Assembly (NCBI GenBank): GCA_009733575.1
Contig: ML769575.1
Coordinates: forward strand, 66,894 to 130,893
DNA length: 64,000 nt
Reading direction: 5' to 3'
From: Gymnopus androsaceus JB14
Lineage: Eukaryota; Basidiomycota; Agaricomycetes; Agaricales; Omphalotaceae
This document shows positions 1 through 9,318 of this stretch, piece by piece. The position numbers were made by a program, and so were the translations under genes. Position 1 is the first letter of the stretch, and every line of letters begins with the position of its first letter. The notes beneath the pieces are model-generated. The model was given only the letters and a program-made list of their open reading frames with translations. It was not told where the DNA came from and did no database searches.

Positions 1-207
1 AAGCAAATAAGCGCCCTGGGAAGGGTGGAAACGGAATCCACAAGTTTGCCGTTGTGCCGATCAAACGGCAGCAGGACCCGAGGATGATCCACCCCCTATC
101 AGAATATTTGGCAAATAGTGTCCTGGGGTAATTTTTTTTTTTCTTTGATTTTATCGGGTCAAATTGCAAAACGTTCCCCGACACTTATCGGGATATTTAG
201 CTTAAGA
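1..207. other. Unassigned left edge, beyond the break of the Gypsy element
   Basis: No gene is visible here. The reverse transcriptase reading frame of the neighbouring Gypsy element loses similarity near position 208-230. The DNA to its left is AT-rich with a poly-T run near 129-142. It contains short inverted matches (ATCGGG near 155 and CCCGATA near 184-191). The retroelement is therefore cut short on this side by deletion or by another insertion. Confidence 0.4.
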
Positions 208-1320
208 CTAGCAGCATCTAGTGTGGCCTTGAACAAGCGTGGCTTGTTGTCGTGCGCCAGCTGGAGAATGGAACACTTGTAAAGGTCTTGAGCGGACAGA
301 CACCCATCTCGCGTCAAATCCAGAGAATAAGTCGAAGAGACCGTACATGGAGAAACCTACAAAATCTTGAATAAACTCGGAAATGTTAGGAGGAAGACTA
401 GAGTCCTTGATAGAGACTGCGTTCAGCTCTTCAAGGTTTACCACTAATCAAACTCCGTTCTTCTTCATAACTGCAAATAGAGCAGAACGGTAACTTGATT
501 GAGTGGGTTCGAATTGCCCAGCAAGGTCACCCTTATAGATCTCCTGCTTTACAGCATTGAGGATAGCGTTAGAGACGATAATTGGTTTGCATTGCCAAGG
601 TGTGTGTTCAATAACTGGAATCTCGTAGTTGTCGAAATACTCTCTCGAGAAAGAGCCTCTTTCTACGTGTTCCCAGGCGAAGGCTTGTTCTCGTTGGACA
701 ACGATCCATGCTAAAAGATTCAATTTGGCCTCGGCAAGGATATTTGGTTCAATTCTGGTGAACATGTCGTCTAGTCGATCACGAGTGAGACGCGTCCCGC
801 ATTTGAGGGAGGCACGAGGAGGAGGATTTGTAGGTAGTTCAAGCGGTTCAGGAGGAGGAATAGGACGGTATTGAGCATGGTTTGTCCCAGTGTCGGGAAG
901 ATAGGTGGGTACAGGACAATATTTTCGAGCAGCCGGTTTATATGGGCATTTTTGTTGAACCTGTTTTGGTTTCGAGGATGTAGCTGGTGATGTTGAATGA
1001 GATGCAGAATAAGAATTTGAATGAGTTGTCAAATAAGTTAATGCAGCGACGAGCTTTGGCCCGGATTGATTGAAATTACAGATGTGTTGGGGCGAGTCAG
1101 CAAATGCTCTAGCCGTCCATGGAGTTCTTGGTATGTCAGCATAATAAATACTGGTCAAGGCGGCGTATTCTCTAAGAAATGGGTTGTAAGTATCAGCAGC
1201 GGGATGTACAGAAAATAAAGAGTCAAAATCGGAAAACTCATTGTTGCCCATAAGGGCTTCTAGTGACCTCCCCACCATAGCAGACGTTGATTGGAAGGTC
1301 GAGGTCGGCGTCTCTACCAA
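208..1320 (-). pseudogene. Reverse transcriptase fragment of Gypsy Pol, TGA-interrupted
   Basis: Two in-phase pieces (1320-448 and 447-208) encode the linker and the N-terminal third of a Ty3/Gypsy reverse transcriptase. Recognisable blocks are the entry motif around EHTPWQCKPI, the fingers segment SALFAVMKKNGV, then VNLEELNAVSI. Last comes the palm motif LFSGFDARWVS with the first catalytic Asp, followed by FHSPAGARQQATLVQG. Between the pieces is one TGA at 448-450 (GTT TGA TTA). Family members usually have Arg at this position, so CGA to TGA by C-to-T change is the simplest origin. The YxDD motif, RNase H and integrase are absent. The first codon listed is TTG, not a true start: the region is a Pol continuation. 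Confidence 0.75.
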
Positions 1321-2438
1321 AAATCCCTACTCGGGATCCGTCTCTCGTTTCCCTCAAAGAAATTCTCCTCCGTTACATCCTCTACTTTCAAGAACCCTAT
1401 GGGCCTATCGTTGCCGTCTTCAGGTTCTCGGTGCATCATTTGGGTGTTTTGACGGTCCTTCGGGTCAGTAAGGCTAATGGAAACGTGAGGAATCTTGCGT
1501 TTGTTGGCATCCTTCCAAAGGAAAAGCTTGACGTGGCCTTCATGCCAGTAGTCGAGGCGACTAGCGTACCATTGGAGGAAGGGTTGGCCCAGGATGATAT
1601 TGAAGTTGTTGCTGACCTTATGAGAAGAAACAAATAAGTGATGAGGAAAATTATGTGAGCCTAATTGAATGGGAGCATCGAGGATAACCCCTCGCAAAGG
1701 TTCTGCGTCGCCATTGATGCCCTTCAGGCTCCACTTCATCCCCAACGTATCCAACACGAGCCTCGCGTGTTCAGGAACAAAGAAAGAAACAATGTTTAAC
1801 TCGGAACCTGAGTCTATCATCGCTCGGAATGAGACTCCACCGAGTTTAATTTCCATAATACCTGTTGTCATCGTGAAGTATTGTTTGTCGGGCATCTGGG
1901 TGACAGAGTTAGAATACCTGACCAAGAAATTGTTGAACTCTCGTTGGTCAGAGACCTCGACTTCGAGATTCTCCGCGATGCTGGACATCTGCATCGTATC
2001 GTAGACTTCCGCTACCGCGGAACTTGTTTTACCTTCCTTCCCATTTGTATAAGCTCTTTTCATACAAGCCATATCCGAGACCAATTTCTGTAAGGGTTGG
2101 CTGACCCCTATGAGTTCGCCCATTGTAATCTCGACCTTCGTTTGAAGTAGCTGATTCATGATTTTGCTGGGATCAGTTCGTTCCTGTATGTCGGATGTGT
2201 AGTGATAATGGGTACCGGAAGGGAGAGTTTGCTGCTGTTGGTTCGGAGGTTTCGAACTTTGATAATTGTCGGAGTTCTTCAAGGGTAGCGAGTCTTTCCA
2301 TCCTTCCTTTCTGTTTATCGGATTTGGAGGAGGAGGAATCTTGCTCATAGATGGGTTAGGCGGAGCTGGCATACATTGTTGATGCTGTGACGGAGGAGGT
2401 TGCGACGGTTTTTGAGGAGCCCTTTCAACACCTTCCAT
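1314..2438 (-). CDS. Retroviral-type aspartic protease region of Pol
   Basis: The 374-codon frame is in phase with gag. Its first ~110 residues are a low-complexity Pro/Gln-rich linker. The protease core follows: LGGVSFRAMIDSGSELNIVS contains the catalytic D-S-G triad, and FNIILGQPFLQW matches the second conserved hydrophobic-Gly block of Gypsy proteases. The enzyme would cleave Gag-Pol. The frame ends at TAG (1314-1316). The reverse transcriptase frame overlaps it in the -1 phase around ...GATTTTTGG, so a -1 frameshift, programmed or mutational, would be needed to reach RT. I did not find a canonical XXXYYYZ slippery heptamer there. Confidence 0.75.
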   Translation of the reverse strand: MEGVERAPQKPSQPPPSQHQQCMPAPPNPSMSKIPPPPNPINRKEGWKDSLPLKNSDNYQSSKPPNQQQQTLPSGTHYHYTSDIQERTDPSKIMNQLLQTKVEITMGELIGVSQPLQKLVSDMACMKRAYTNGKEGKTSSAVAEVYDTMQMSSIAENLEVEVSDQREFNNFLVRYSNSVTQMPDKQYFTMTTGIMEIKLGGVSFRAMIDSGSELNIVSFFVPEHARLVLDTLGMKWSLKGINGDAEPLRGVILDAPIQLGSHNFPHHLFVSSHKVSNNFNIILGQPFLQWYASRLDYWHEGHVKLFLWKDANKRKIPHVSISLTDPKDRQNTQMMHREPEDGNDRPIGFLKVEDVTEENFFEGNERRIPSRDFW

Positions 2439-2456
2439 GGGATCGTGGTCGTCGGT

Positions 2457-3971
2457 TCAATGTGAAACTATCTTCGGAGGTTGGCGAGACTGCTGAGGAT
2501 GTTGTGGCTGTTTGTTCTGAGTGTTCAACAATGGAGGAAGTACTTGTCTTGCAGGTCCTAAGTTGTCAGGCCTACGGTTGTGTCGTCCAGTTTGATCAGC
2601 GGGGTCATATCTATTATTGTTATTTCTGTTAGAACGAGTAGCAGCGTCAGTATTATAAACGTTCTCGTAGTATGCAGCCTCCTTGTCGTACTTGTATTCG
2701 TCTTCGTAATATGGTGAGACAGTGAATACGTTGCCATCTAAGACTCCGTTCTGCCACCTGTATCCGTAAGAGAGGGTAATGGCATTTGTCATCGCCATGT
2801 TCACTTGGTGAGGAGGTGCGTCTCTAGCGTTTCTCCTTGTGTTTGTACCAAGTTGTTCAGCACGTAGCATCTCTGCGAGACCGCCAGGTGTGAAACCATC
2901 CCACCTCAGTAATTCCATACCGTTCAGCAAAGTATAACGTCCGTTCTGATCCTGAACAAGAATACCTTCGCATACGAGCTTACCAGTCTCGGCGCACCTA
3001 CCAGGACTAAGCGGGTATTGATGGACTTGACCATATATGAAACATCTTTGACCTTCAGTGTTGTACCTAGGAGAAGGTGGTCTTCGGTTGGTGTTAGCAA
3101 GAGCAATAGACATCTCGTTCATCTTCCTGATGAGAGCTTTGTATTTGTCATGTTCCGATATAGTTGGCTCGTTAGTAGGAGTTACCTTCTTTCCCGTGTT
3201 GGTACTCTTGGGAGTGACGGCTGGTTTTGTGTCAGTCTCAGTGTTGTCATCACTTCCCAAATCCTTGTCATTGAAGTGGACCTTCGAGCTTTTCGTGGAC
3301 CTACGTTTGGCGTATTCATAAGGGTTCCAGTCGAGAGCCTCTTTCCTGAGTCTGTCGTATAGGATCATCACGACTTCTTCAATAGTTGGAGGGTTCTTGC
3401 GTTTTTGATTCACTTCAGGGACTTTCTCCGTAATGAACATGGCTAGGTGTTTTGGAAGACCAGTAAGGAATGTTTGCTTCATGCTGAGTTCTGTGATCTC
3501 CTGAGAGTTAAAGAGAGCGTTAGCGATTCGACAATATCCAATAGTGTAGTTGTGGATATCGGTCCTCGTCTCGAAGGTACCAGAAAAGAACGATTTCTGG
3601 CAGTACTCCTTGAGATCGTCGGTAGTCACTTCTTCAGGCTCATTTAAGGCAAGATAGAGGAGTCTTAGACAATCTGTGGCCAGTGCCCATGTCCTATTGG
3701 CTTTCCCAGCTTGGAACGCTGGGTCATAGCAAAGATCCTCGTATCTAGTACGGTTGCAGTATTCGAGAAGGTAGTTGACGAGTTGGTCCTCGTCATTGAT
3801 GTTTGCTTTTCTTCCATGAAAGAGGACTCTCTTTAAGAAGCGATTGACGTCCCATCCATTGAACTTCAGTGCATCTGCAGCACCAGGAACAGGCATGGGA
3901 ATGATTATGGGAACAGCCGGAATGACAACTGGAGTTGGATTAGACATTATTGAAGATATTGAAGGTGTCAA
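2457..3971 (-). CDS. Gag polyprotein of Gypsy element
   Basis: This 504-codon frame encodes a capsid-type Gag. The N-terminal part is proline/isoleucine-rich. It is followed by a helical retrotransposon-gag region (about residues 35-210, with motifs such as FNGWDVNRFLKR and YCRIANALF) and a charged linker. A degenerate zinc knuckle follows, RCFIYGQVHQ then GRC, in which the second Cys of the usual CX2CX4HX4C is Tyr. The frame stops at a TGA (CAT TGA ACC) and stays open in the same phase into the protease frame 18 nt later. The junction is thus either stop-codon readthrough or a single nonsense mutation. Gag would form the particle that packages the element RNA. Confidence 0.75.
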   Translation of the reverse strand: MTPSISSIMSNPTPVVIPAVPIIIPMPVPGAADALKFNGWDVNRFLKRVLFHGRKANINDEDQLVNYLLEYCNRTRYEDLCYDPAFQAGKANRTWALATDCLRLLYLALNEPEEVTTDDLKEYCQKSFFSGTFETRTDIHNYTIGYCRIANALFNSQEITELSMKQTFLTGLPKHLAMFITEKVPEVNQKRKNPPTIEEVVMILYDRLRKEALDWNPYEYAKRRSTKSSKVHFNDKDLGSDDNTETDTKPAVTPKSTNTGKKVTPTNEPTISEHDKYKALIRKMNEMSIALANTNRRPPSPRYNTEGQRCFIYGQVHQYPLSPGRCAETGKLVCEGILVQDQNGRYTLLNGMELLRWDGFTPGGLAEMLRAEQLGTNTRRNARDAPPHQVNMAMTNAITLSYGYRWQNGVLDGNVFTVSPYYEDEYKYDKEAAYYENVYNTDAATRSNRNNNNRYDPADQTGRHNRRPDNLGPARQVLPPLLNTQNKQPQHPQQSRQPPKIVSH

Positions 3972-4129
3972 TTGGAAAACTGAAGGGGACTGAGGCAGTT
4001 GAGAGAGAATCTGCGAGGTGCTGGAAATTGAGCTAAGCGAGGAAGCGGACGTAGAAGCAGACGGAGCAGAAGAGTCAGAGGAACCAGAGTTTCCTCCTGG
4101 AGATGGAGCTTGGTGCCAACTCAGTTTGG

Positions 4130-4902
4130 AGAGACGCGCAAGGCGAGCTGTTTGGTGAGAATGACCGTTTAGGAGACAGTCAAAGGTGAAACAAACAGAT
4201 AGCTTGACCGCAGGATACTAGCCCCCTGCGGTGGTCACCACTGTAGAAGAGAGTATTGTCCTAAGAAAGAACAAGCAGTGCGCTAGTCGGGTCAAAGCAA
4301 TGCTTCACCTATAGTAGGTAGCGATTATCCGAGTCTACAAGCTCGGATATCGAAGAAGTAGAAGTAGGGTCAAACAAATTATATGTTCGACACATCGAGA
4401 GTGGCGATGAGAACACAGTCACGAAGAGATCGATAAGATAGTGAGATTAAGCTTCTTAAGCGAGATCTCGAACAAAAATACTTCGAAGAAAGACTGCTAC
4501 TCCATAGACAGTCAGTGTCGAAGGGATTCAGCTGAACTATTGTTCACGCAGGTGGTGGTTTTGGGGGAAAAAGAGATAATATTTGGGGAAGAATTGACGT
4601 AGTATAAGAGAGACAAAAAATAAGGTTCATGCGTGACTTTTTAATTGAGGATTGATGTCGGGCTTCTTCAGTAGTTCAACTTGGTTCCGGATCAGGAAGA
4701 GTTGGGGTACCTCTTGACGTGTTCCCCTACGGCAATAGAGAGTGGACAAAGCTCTCCGCAGAGTTGGCAAGGCTCTGGCGTCGTAGTGGAGGCCCGGACT
4801 CTCCTTCCTTCTCTTTGTATCCCTGGAAGCGTAAGTAATGAGGGAAGGAAGGGAAGTGAAAGAATGAGGACATTGAGGGCTAAGGAGAATGTGGAGTAAC
4901 AT
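4130..4902 (-). repeat. Putative 5' LTR of the Gypsy element
   Basis: The stretch upstream of gag has no convincing gene. It could be the 5' LTR: on the minus strand it would start TGTTACTCC near 4902 and end a few bases before the candidate primer-binding site near 4120. Position 4958 is where similarity to the second F-box duplication copy begins, so the LTR must end before that. The partner LTR is not in the window, so neither border nor target duplication can be checked. The 100-codon open frame inside it looks fortuitous. Confidence 0.4.
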
Positions 4903-5098
4903 AGAAACGAATCGAGAATGACTTATCAATGAGTGAAGCGTGAAACTCCTCTACAGTCCCATCAAGTATGAGCCTGCAGAAAATTTCGGCGTAGAGATGG
5001 AGACTTCAATCAGGAGAGATCAGCTCTGCCCTTTCAGAGCCTACGAATGCTCGTGAATAACAAAAGCAGTGAGGACAGTAAGTAATTCAGCTGGCGGC

Positions 5099-6848
5099 TC
5101 AAGCTATAGCAAGAAGAGCTACACCGCGATTCCGTACATACGATAAACCTCTCTTTATCATTGGATTAACGTCTAGAGGTTCTAGATATACCGAACATAC
5201 TTCCCCAACGATAGATTCATTAAAGCAGAAGGACCAACGGAGAACATTGCATCCGTTTCTATAATGGACATCAGCAAAACATGGTGTAAATCCATCATAC
5301 AATATGTGTACATCTGTAGAGTAGAAGATATCTGGCAAGTTCTGCTAAATTGCATCTTTTACACGACAAACAGAACCTTGACAAGACTGTTCTGGTGGCA
5401 TAGAGGAAGATTCTCAGTTATATAATCCATAATGTCCTTAGCTAGGTGCAAAATATTGGGTGATATGTAATTGAAATGGATACGAAGCTGTAAGTATTTA
5501 AAATGAGGAAAAGTTTTTAGGTCCTTAGCAAAAAACCGATCCATCTCTGACCAAAGGAATTATTTGTTGGAATTTACAGAAAATCTATTTTAGCCCACAT
5601 TACAACATACTTATGAATATATGATATCACAGGAGATATTTGCGCATACACTCACAGTATCCATCCATATACTCACAGTAGCCACTTGACTGTATGCATA
5701 GTAGCCACAGATATTCACATAGTGCCCACTTTCCTGTTATATGCACTATGACATAGTCATTCTTAAAGGTATAAATACAGTATGTAGTTACTCATGTACC
5801 TTACCCGTTTGCCTCAGGGCCCAGTTGAGGTCAAACGGCTACACAATCATTAAACTCCATTTTTTATTTCTAACATTATTGAAGACAAGATAATGGACTC
5901 TCCCGGGAAGGTAAATGGAGAAACATATCTGTGTAAGCGTGTTTGAACGCAGAGTAGAAATGGTCTTTACTATCCATTGCCAGGGGCTGGTTAGTTGATA
6001 TTTCCTATAGAAAATGAGACGGTCGAAGTGTATGGACTCCAAGCCTGTGTTCAGACTCAGATCACAATCAGAGTAAAAGTTTTCTGCTGACTATGTGTAA
6101 GCTCGGAAGGTAAATGAAGTGAATTCACTTTACCTGTAGATATAAAATCGCACCCCAGCGATAGCACGGTCAAACTAGAGCCCAATCGACCGAGATATTC
6201 CCCAATAGCTCCAGTGTTCAAGAAGGACACCATACCAAGATTGAGTTCCCTAATCAAAGGGAGGGATTCCTGCGAGAGAAAACATCTCATAGTATCTCCC
6301 TTGGTATAGTTCAGGTTCAGAGTGAGTTTGTGGAGGCTCGAAGGAATGGTATAGGGGAACAGGGTGTCTGGTGTATCATTGGAAGGATCATTCCAAGAGA
6401 TACTGGATAATGAAACAGTTCGTAGACACGAAAATTTGCCCAATGTGCTCATCAACTGCGATACGGATGAAAATTTCATGGCGTGCAGTTCCAGAGATTC
6501 TACACAGGGAAATCCAGACAGAAACTCCTGGTATGATTCTGGAGGGAAAGACTCGAGGTCGATAGTGGATAATGACAACGAGACTACAATGTTTCCAATT
6601 GACGGAAGCGGCCTAAGGAGTGTTCTGGAAGATTTTTTGTCGCAATGCCCTTCCATGCAGACTTTGTTGGTGTTCATTGAAATCGTCTGGTGTGGGCTCG
6701 TCAATAAAGAGACCAGATTTTCAACGTTGCCTGGGTTTATGCTGATGGACTGAAAGTAGAGAGCGCGACTACTCTGCATAAGACATCTGCGATTGTCTGC
6801 AAGAAAGCCGAAAATGTAGTCGATGATTTCAACAGGCAGAGAGGTCAT
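5099..6848 (-). pseudogene. F-box/LRR-like protein, copy 1, disrupted
   Basis: The protein begins with an F-box (PVEIIDYIFGFLADN), the SKP1-binding motif of SCF ubiquitin-ligase adaptors. Leucine-rich segments follow (FPCVESLELHAMKFSS, SLHKLTLNLNY). Exon 1 (6848-6134) joins an exon starting at 6044 through an 89 nt GT-AG intron (6045-6133). Codons then continue through LESIHFDRLIFYRKYQL. A one-base deletion relative to copy 2 near 5900, and a solo LTR insertion at 5565-5875, break the downstream frame. Remnants continue at 5544-5359 (FAKDLKTFPHFKYLQLR) and 5338-5099 (DIFYSTDVHILYDG). In copy 1 nine residues of the F-box are deleted (copy 2 has LADLALVSFLF here). It is almost certainly non-functional. 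Confidence 0.7.
5565..5875. mobile_element. Solo LTR (311 bp) with 5 bp target duplication
   Basis: The segment starts TGTTGG, ends CTAACA (TG...CA) and is flanked by perfect TTATT repeats (5560-5564 and 5876-5880). The paralogous locus near 14989-14999 lacks it and shows GGAATTCTTGAAG where the filled site reads GGAATTATT...TTATTGAAG. That is a near-perfect empty site. An internal GGTATAAATAC could be a promoter TATA box. Length, TG/CA ends and 5 bp duplication suit a Copia-type or other LTR element reduced by LTR-LTR recombination. Confidence 0.85.
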
Positions 6849-6931
6849 AATGCAAGATCGGAGCGCAGAAGGTTGGTCAATGATGGTGGTCGTTTAAGAC
6901 AGGCGGCGACATTAACCAATGCCAAAGTAAT

Positions 6932-7117
6932 AGTATTGAACTTGCATGGCACAAGGCCAGACAAAACAGGTTGCTCTTCAGTCAAGTTGAAGCTTTAAAT
7001 TAAATCTCCCATCCAAGTACAATTTTTGTTGCTTGCCTGCCAGTTTGACACTTAGTTCTGTTACTCTTGTTGGGATACATGGGTGCATTGTCACTTGGAG
7101 GAAAGCAGAGTTACTAA
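6932..7117. other. Intergenic, nothing recognised
   Basis: This short stretch between the end of the duplication and the end of the MYND gene shows no gene, RNA or repeat that I can identify. Confidence 0.3.
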
Positions 7118-9051
7118 TTATACATACTCATTTGTTGGGTCAGATAAGACAATCGGATGGAAGAGCTCTCCCGACGGGTGTGGGACCCGCACCGCAACAA
7201 GTGGACCTATATCCTCCCCATCCTTTCGTGCCTTCTCCATCTGCCCAAACAGTTCATCCCACACTACGCTTTGAATCGGCGTTCTTTCTTTTGCCTCTTC
7301 CATTGTCCATACAAAATTTTGGACCTGGGATAGTGACGCCATCTGCATCAAAGTCAACAAAACTGACCAGTGGAACGGCCACTGGACTTTGGATTAAGAT
7401 TTGGTGCTCCTCCTGTTGTCCAAGGTGAAAAGAGCGTTGATCCCAAAACTCGGCGTGAAGACTGCGTGACTACAACTTTAGCTCCAGATCATCAAATCCT
7501 CGAGGAGCACCTTCTGATACCATGACAGTAAATAAGAATACTGACATGTGTCGGCAAGAAATAATAATTAATTCTGACCTTGTTCGAGCATTACATTTGC
7601 ACGACATGTTTTGCGATGTAGATTCCCGTGGGGCTTTTGACAAGAGCAACCACAGTAGAATGCGGTTTTGCATGCAGAACACCGCAATAGTTTGGTGCAA
7701 GGAGAAGATTGGCACTGCAAGTGGCATTATCAGTTTTCCAGCGTCCAGTTGTGTTTAGTTTCCTGGCTCACATTTGGATTAGAGCAGAGCGTATTATTCG
7801 CTTGAATATAGGCTATTAACACATTCCTATCAGAAATTACTTTTTGGAGCTGCCCCCAGATTTCGGCATCAGAATCCGCAAATGATATTTCGTCAAACGG
7901 AGATCGAGTGAAAGCTCGTTTAGAACTTTCTGCACAGACCCATATGGAGACGCATTGACAAGAAGAGCAAGCAGCTTTTCAAGATCTTCATCGAGAGGCA
8001 ACTTCCATACTGCAATAAGGAGCCCAGACTTGATCGCCATAACGATACCAGTAGGACCTGCACGGCGCGGCAAGATATCAAGACAGAGGATAGCTATTTG
8101 GCAAGTCGCAAGGATACAATGCATATCATTCTCGGTAGTTCTATCATTATGAGATGATAGAGCTTTACCGGTGCGCCGAAGAGCTACGGTAAGAGAAGAC
8201 ACAAACCTATGCCACATGAGAAGTTGGATGAACTCGACGTGGAGGTCCGGCAATGAAATTACTCTTCCAAAGACTCGAAGCCAGTGATTCAGCAGGCCAA
8301 ACCGAATCGGGCGCTGCTGTACTAGATGAGAAGTGTGCAAGTGATAATTGGGGTAAGGAGAGTATGGTCCAGGGCAGCCATTCCTTGTTGAAATACGTCG
8401 CACTAACCTCCCAGTTTTCCGACATCTTGCCTATCAGATTGACCCCAGAAAGGCAGATTTCGTCGAGCTTCTCTGAGGATGAGTTCGAGTCGGGCTCGAC
8501 AAGAAGCGTATAAATAAATGCTCGGAAAATGAGATTTCCTGCACCCTTAATCGCGTGGATTTCTTGCTCGGTAGCAGAAATAATTCCAAGAAGCAACTCG
8601 AAGAACTCGGATACTATCGACAGAGTGTGCACGGATGAATCCCCAAGTAGTCGGACTGTGAGGAGATCATTTTCCACAAAGGCTTCGACAAGATAGGATG
8701 CCCAAGTAAACAAGGAAAGAAGTGGGGGATGGTTTCCGTGAAGGACGACATGATCTGGCGAATTTTATTAGGCGGCTCACTAACGTTCAAAAAGATATTG
8801 AACATGGCTAAGATGGCTTGGAAGGTATCAAGGGCAAGTCTCCTCTGACAGAGGTAGGAGGATTGGAGGCTTCTCCTGTAATGGCGGAGGCTTCCGATGA
8901 GAGAAAAAGTGCAGGAAGGGCGGGTAGATAAGTACAAATTGCTCTGAGCCCCGTAGAGTCTTTGGAATAAAGCTCGCTTAAAGCTTGGTTCGAGCTTTGA
9001 TCTCCTGATAGAGCGCGCCATACCAAAGTCTATCTCGGAAAGGATGACCAT
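7118..9051 (-). CDS. MYND-type zinc-finger protein (gene or pseudogene)
   Basis: Several minus-strand exons form one gene of a family common in agaric fungi. Helical N-terminal exons (about 9051-8408; VSEFFELLLGIISATEQEIH) join through a clear GT-AG intron (8317-8407) to QRPIRFGLLNHWLRVFGRV and on to ...LALLVNASPYGSVQKVL. A MYND finger at about 7735-7600 reads CHLQCQSSPCTKLLRCSAC, then KTAFYCGCSCQKPHGNLHRK and TC. This gives the Cys/His spacing of MYND zinc-binding modules, which bind proline-rich peptides. The C-terminus reads FVDFDADGVTIPG and WDELFGQMEKARKDGEDIG, ending at 7118. Frame changes near 7330 (a T/A homopolymer) and 7890 are not explained by obvious introns. The first exon is uncertain. 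Confidence 0.6.
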
Positions 9052-9318
9052 GAGCTACTTGATTTAGTTGGAGGCACGTACTTTGTGTCTAGAGTTCATC
9101 GTGGTCAAGGCGAGAGTGGTGAGGAAAAGAAAATTCACGTAATTTATTTTATCTAAAAATTTGACACATGCCAAGGTTTTCGGAAAATGCTGTAATGCTT
9201 TTGGGTCCTAAGCGCACAGGCATAATATGGGATGAGGTTAATTTGGATGTATGTATATGTATGGGCAAAAATCAAAGAACTTGAAAACATGGGTATCCTA
9301 CAGGGAGAGAACAATCGT
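9052..9318. other. Intergenic spacer between MYND gene and peroxidase
   Basis: No coding signal is recognised. It would hold the promoter and 5' UTR of the MYND gene and the 3' UTR of the peroxidase, since both are read on the minus strand. Confidence 0.3.

Larger units (their letters stand above)
208..4902 (-). mobile_element. Truncated Ty3/Gypsy LTR retrotransposon
   Basis: A minus-strand element reads, in order, putative 5' LTR and leader (about 4902-3972), gag (3971-2457), aspartic protease (2438-1314) and the first part of reverse transcriptase (1320-208). RNase H, integrase and the 3' LTR are missing. The gag-protease-RT order identifies Ty3/Gypsy (Metaviridae). Two internal TGA codons and one frame change interrupt what should be a gag-pol reading frame, so the copy is unlikely to be autonomous. 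A candidate primer-binding site, TGGCACCAAGC on the minus strand near 4110-4125, lies just inside the putative LTR. Confidence 0.8.
4958..6931. repeat. Segmental duplication, copy 1 (F-box pseudogene)
   Basis: About 2 kb here matches 13770-16072 at a level of roughly one mismatch in 15-20 bases, judged by eye. Similarity starts at CCCATCAAGTA and ends near AATGCCAAAGTAATAGT. Differences include a 311 bp solo LTR only in this copy, a ~590 bp extra segment only in copy 2, and a 27 bp in-frame deletion in the F-box region of copy 1. Both copies have the same orientation. Confidence 0.8.

Noticed and set aside
4627..4929. 100-codon minus-strand frame
   Set aside because: It lies inside the putative LTR and shows no family resemblance.
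5265..5278. ACATCAGCAAAACATG in F-box copy 1, resembling the MITE ends
   Set aside because: Copy 2 has the related GCATCACCAAAACTCG at the same place without an element, and no right-hand partner exists.
7033..7428. Plus-strand 131-codon open frame
   Set aside because: It overlaps the C-terminal exons of the minus-strand MYND gene, which carry recognisable family sequence; the plus frame is a shadow.
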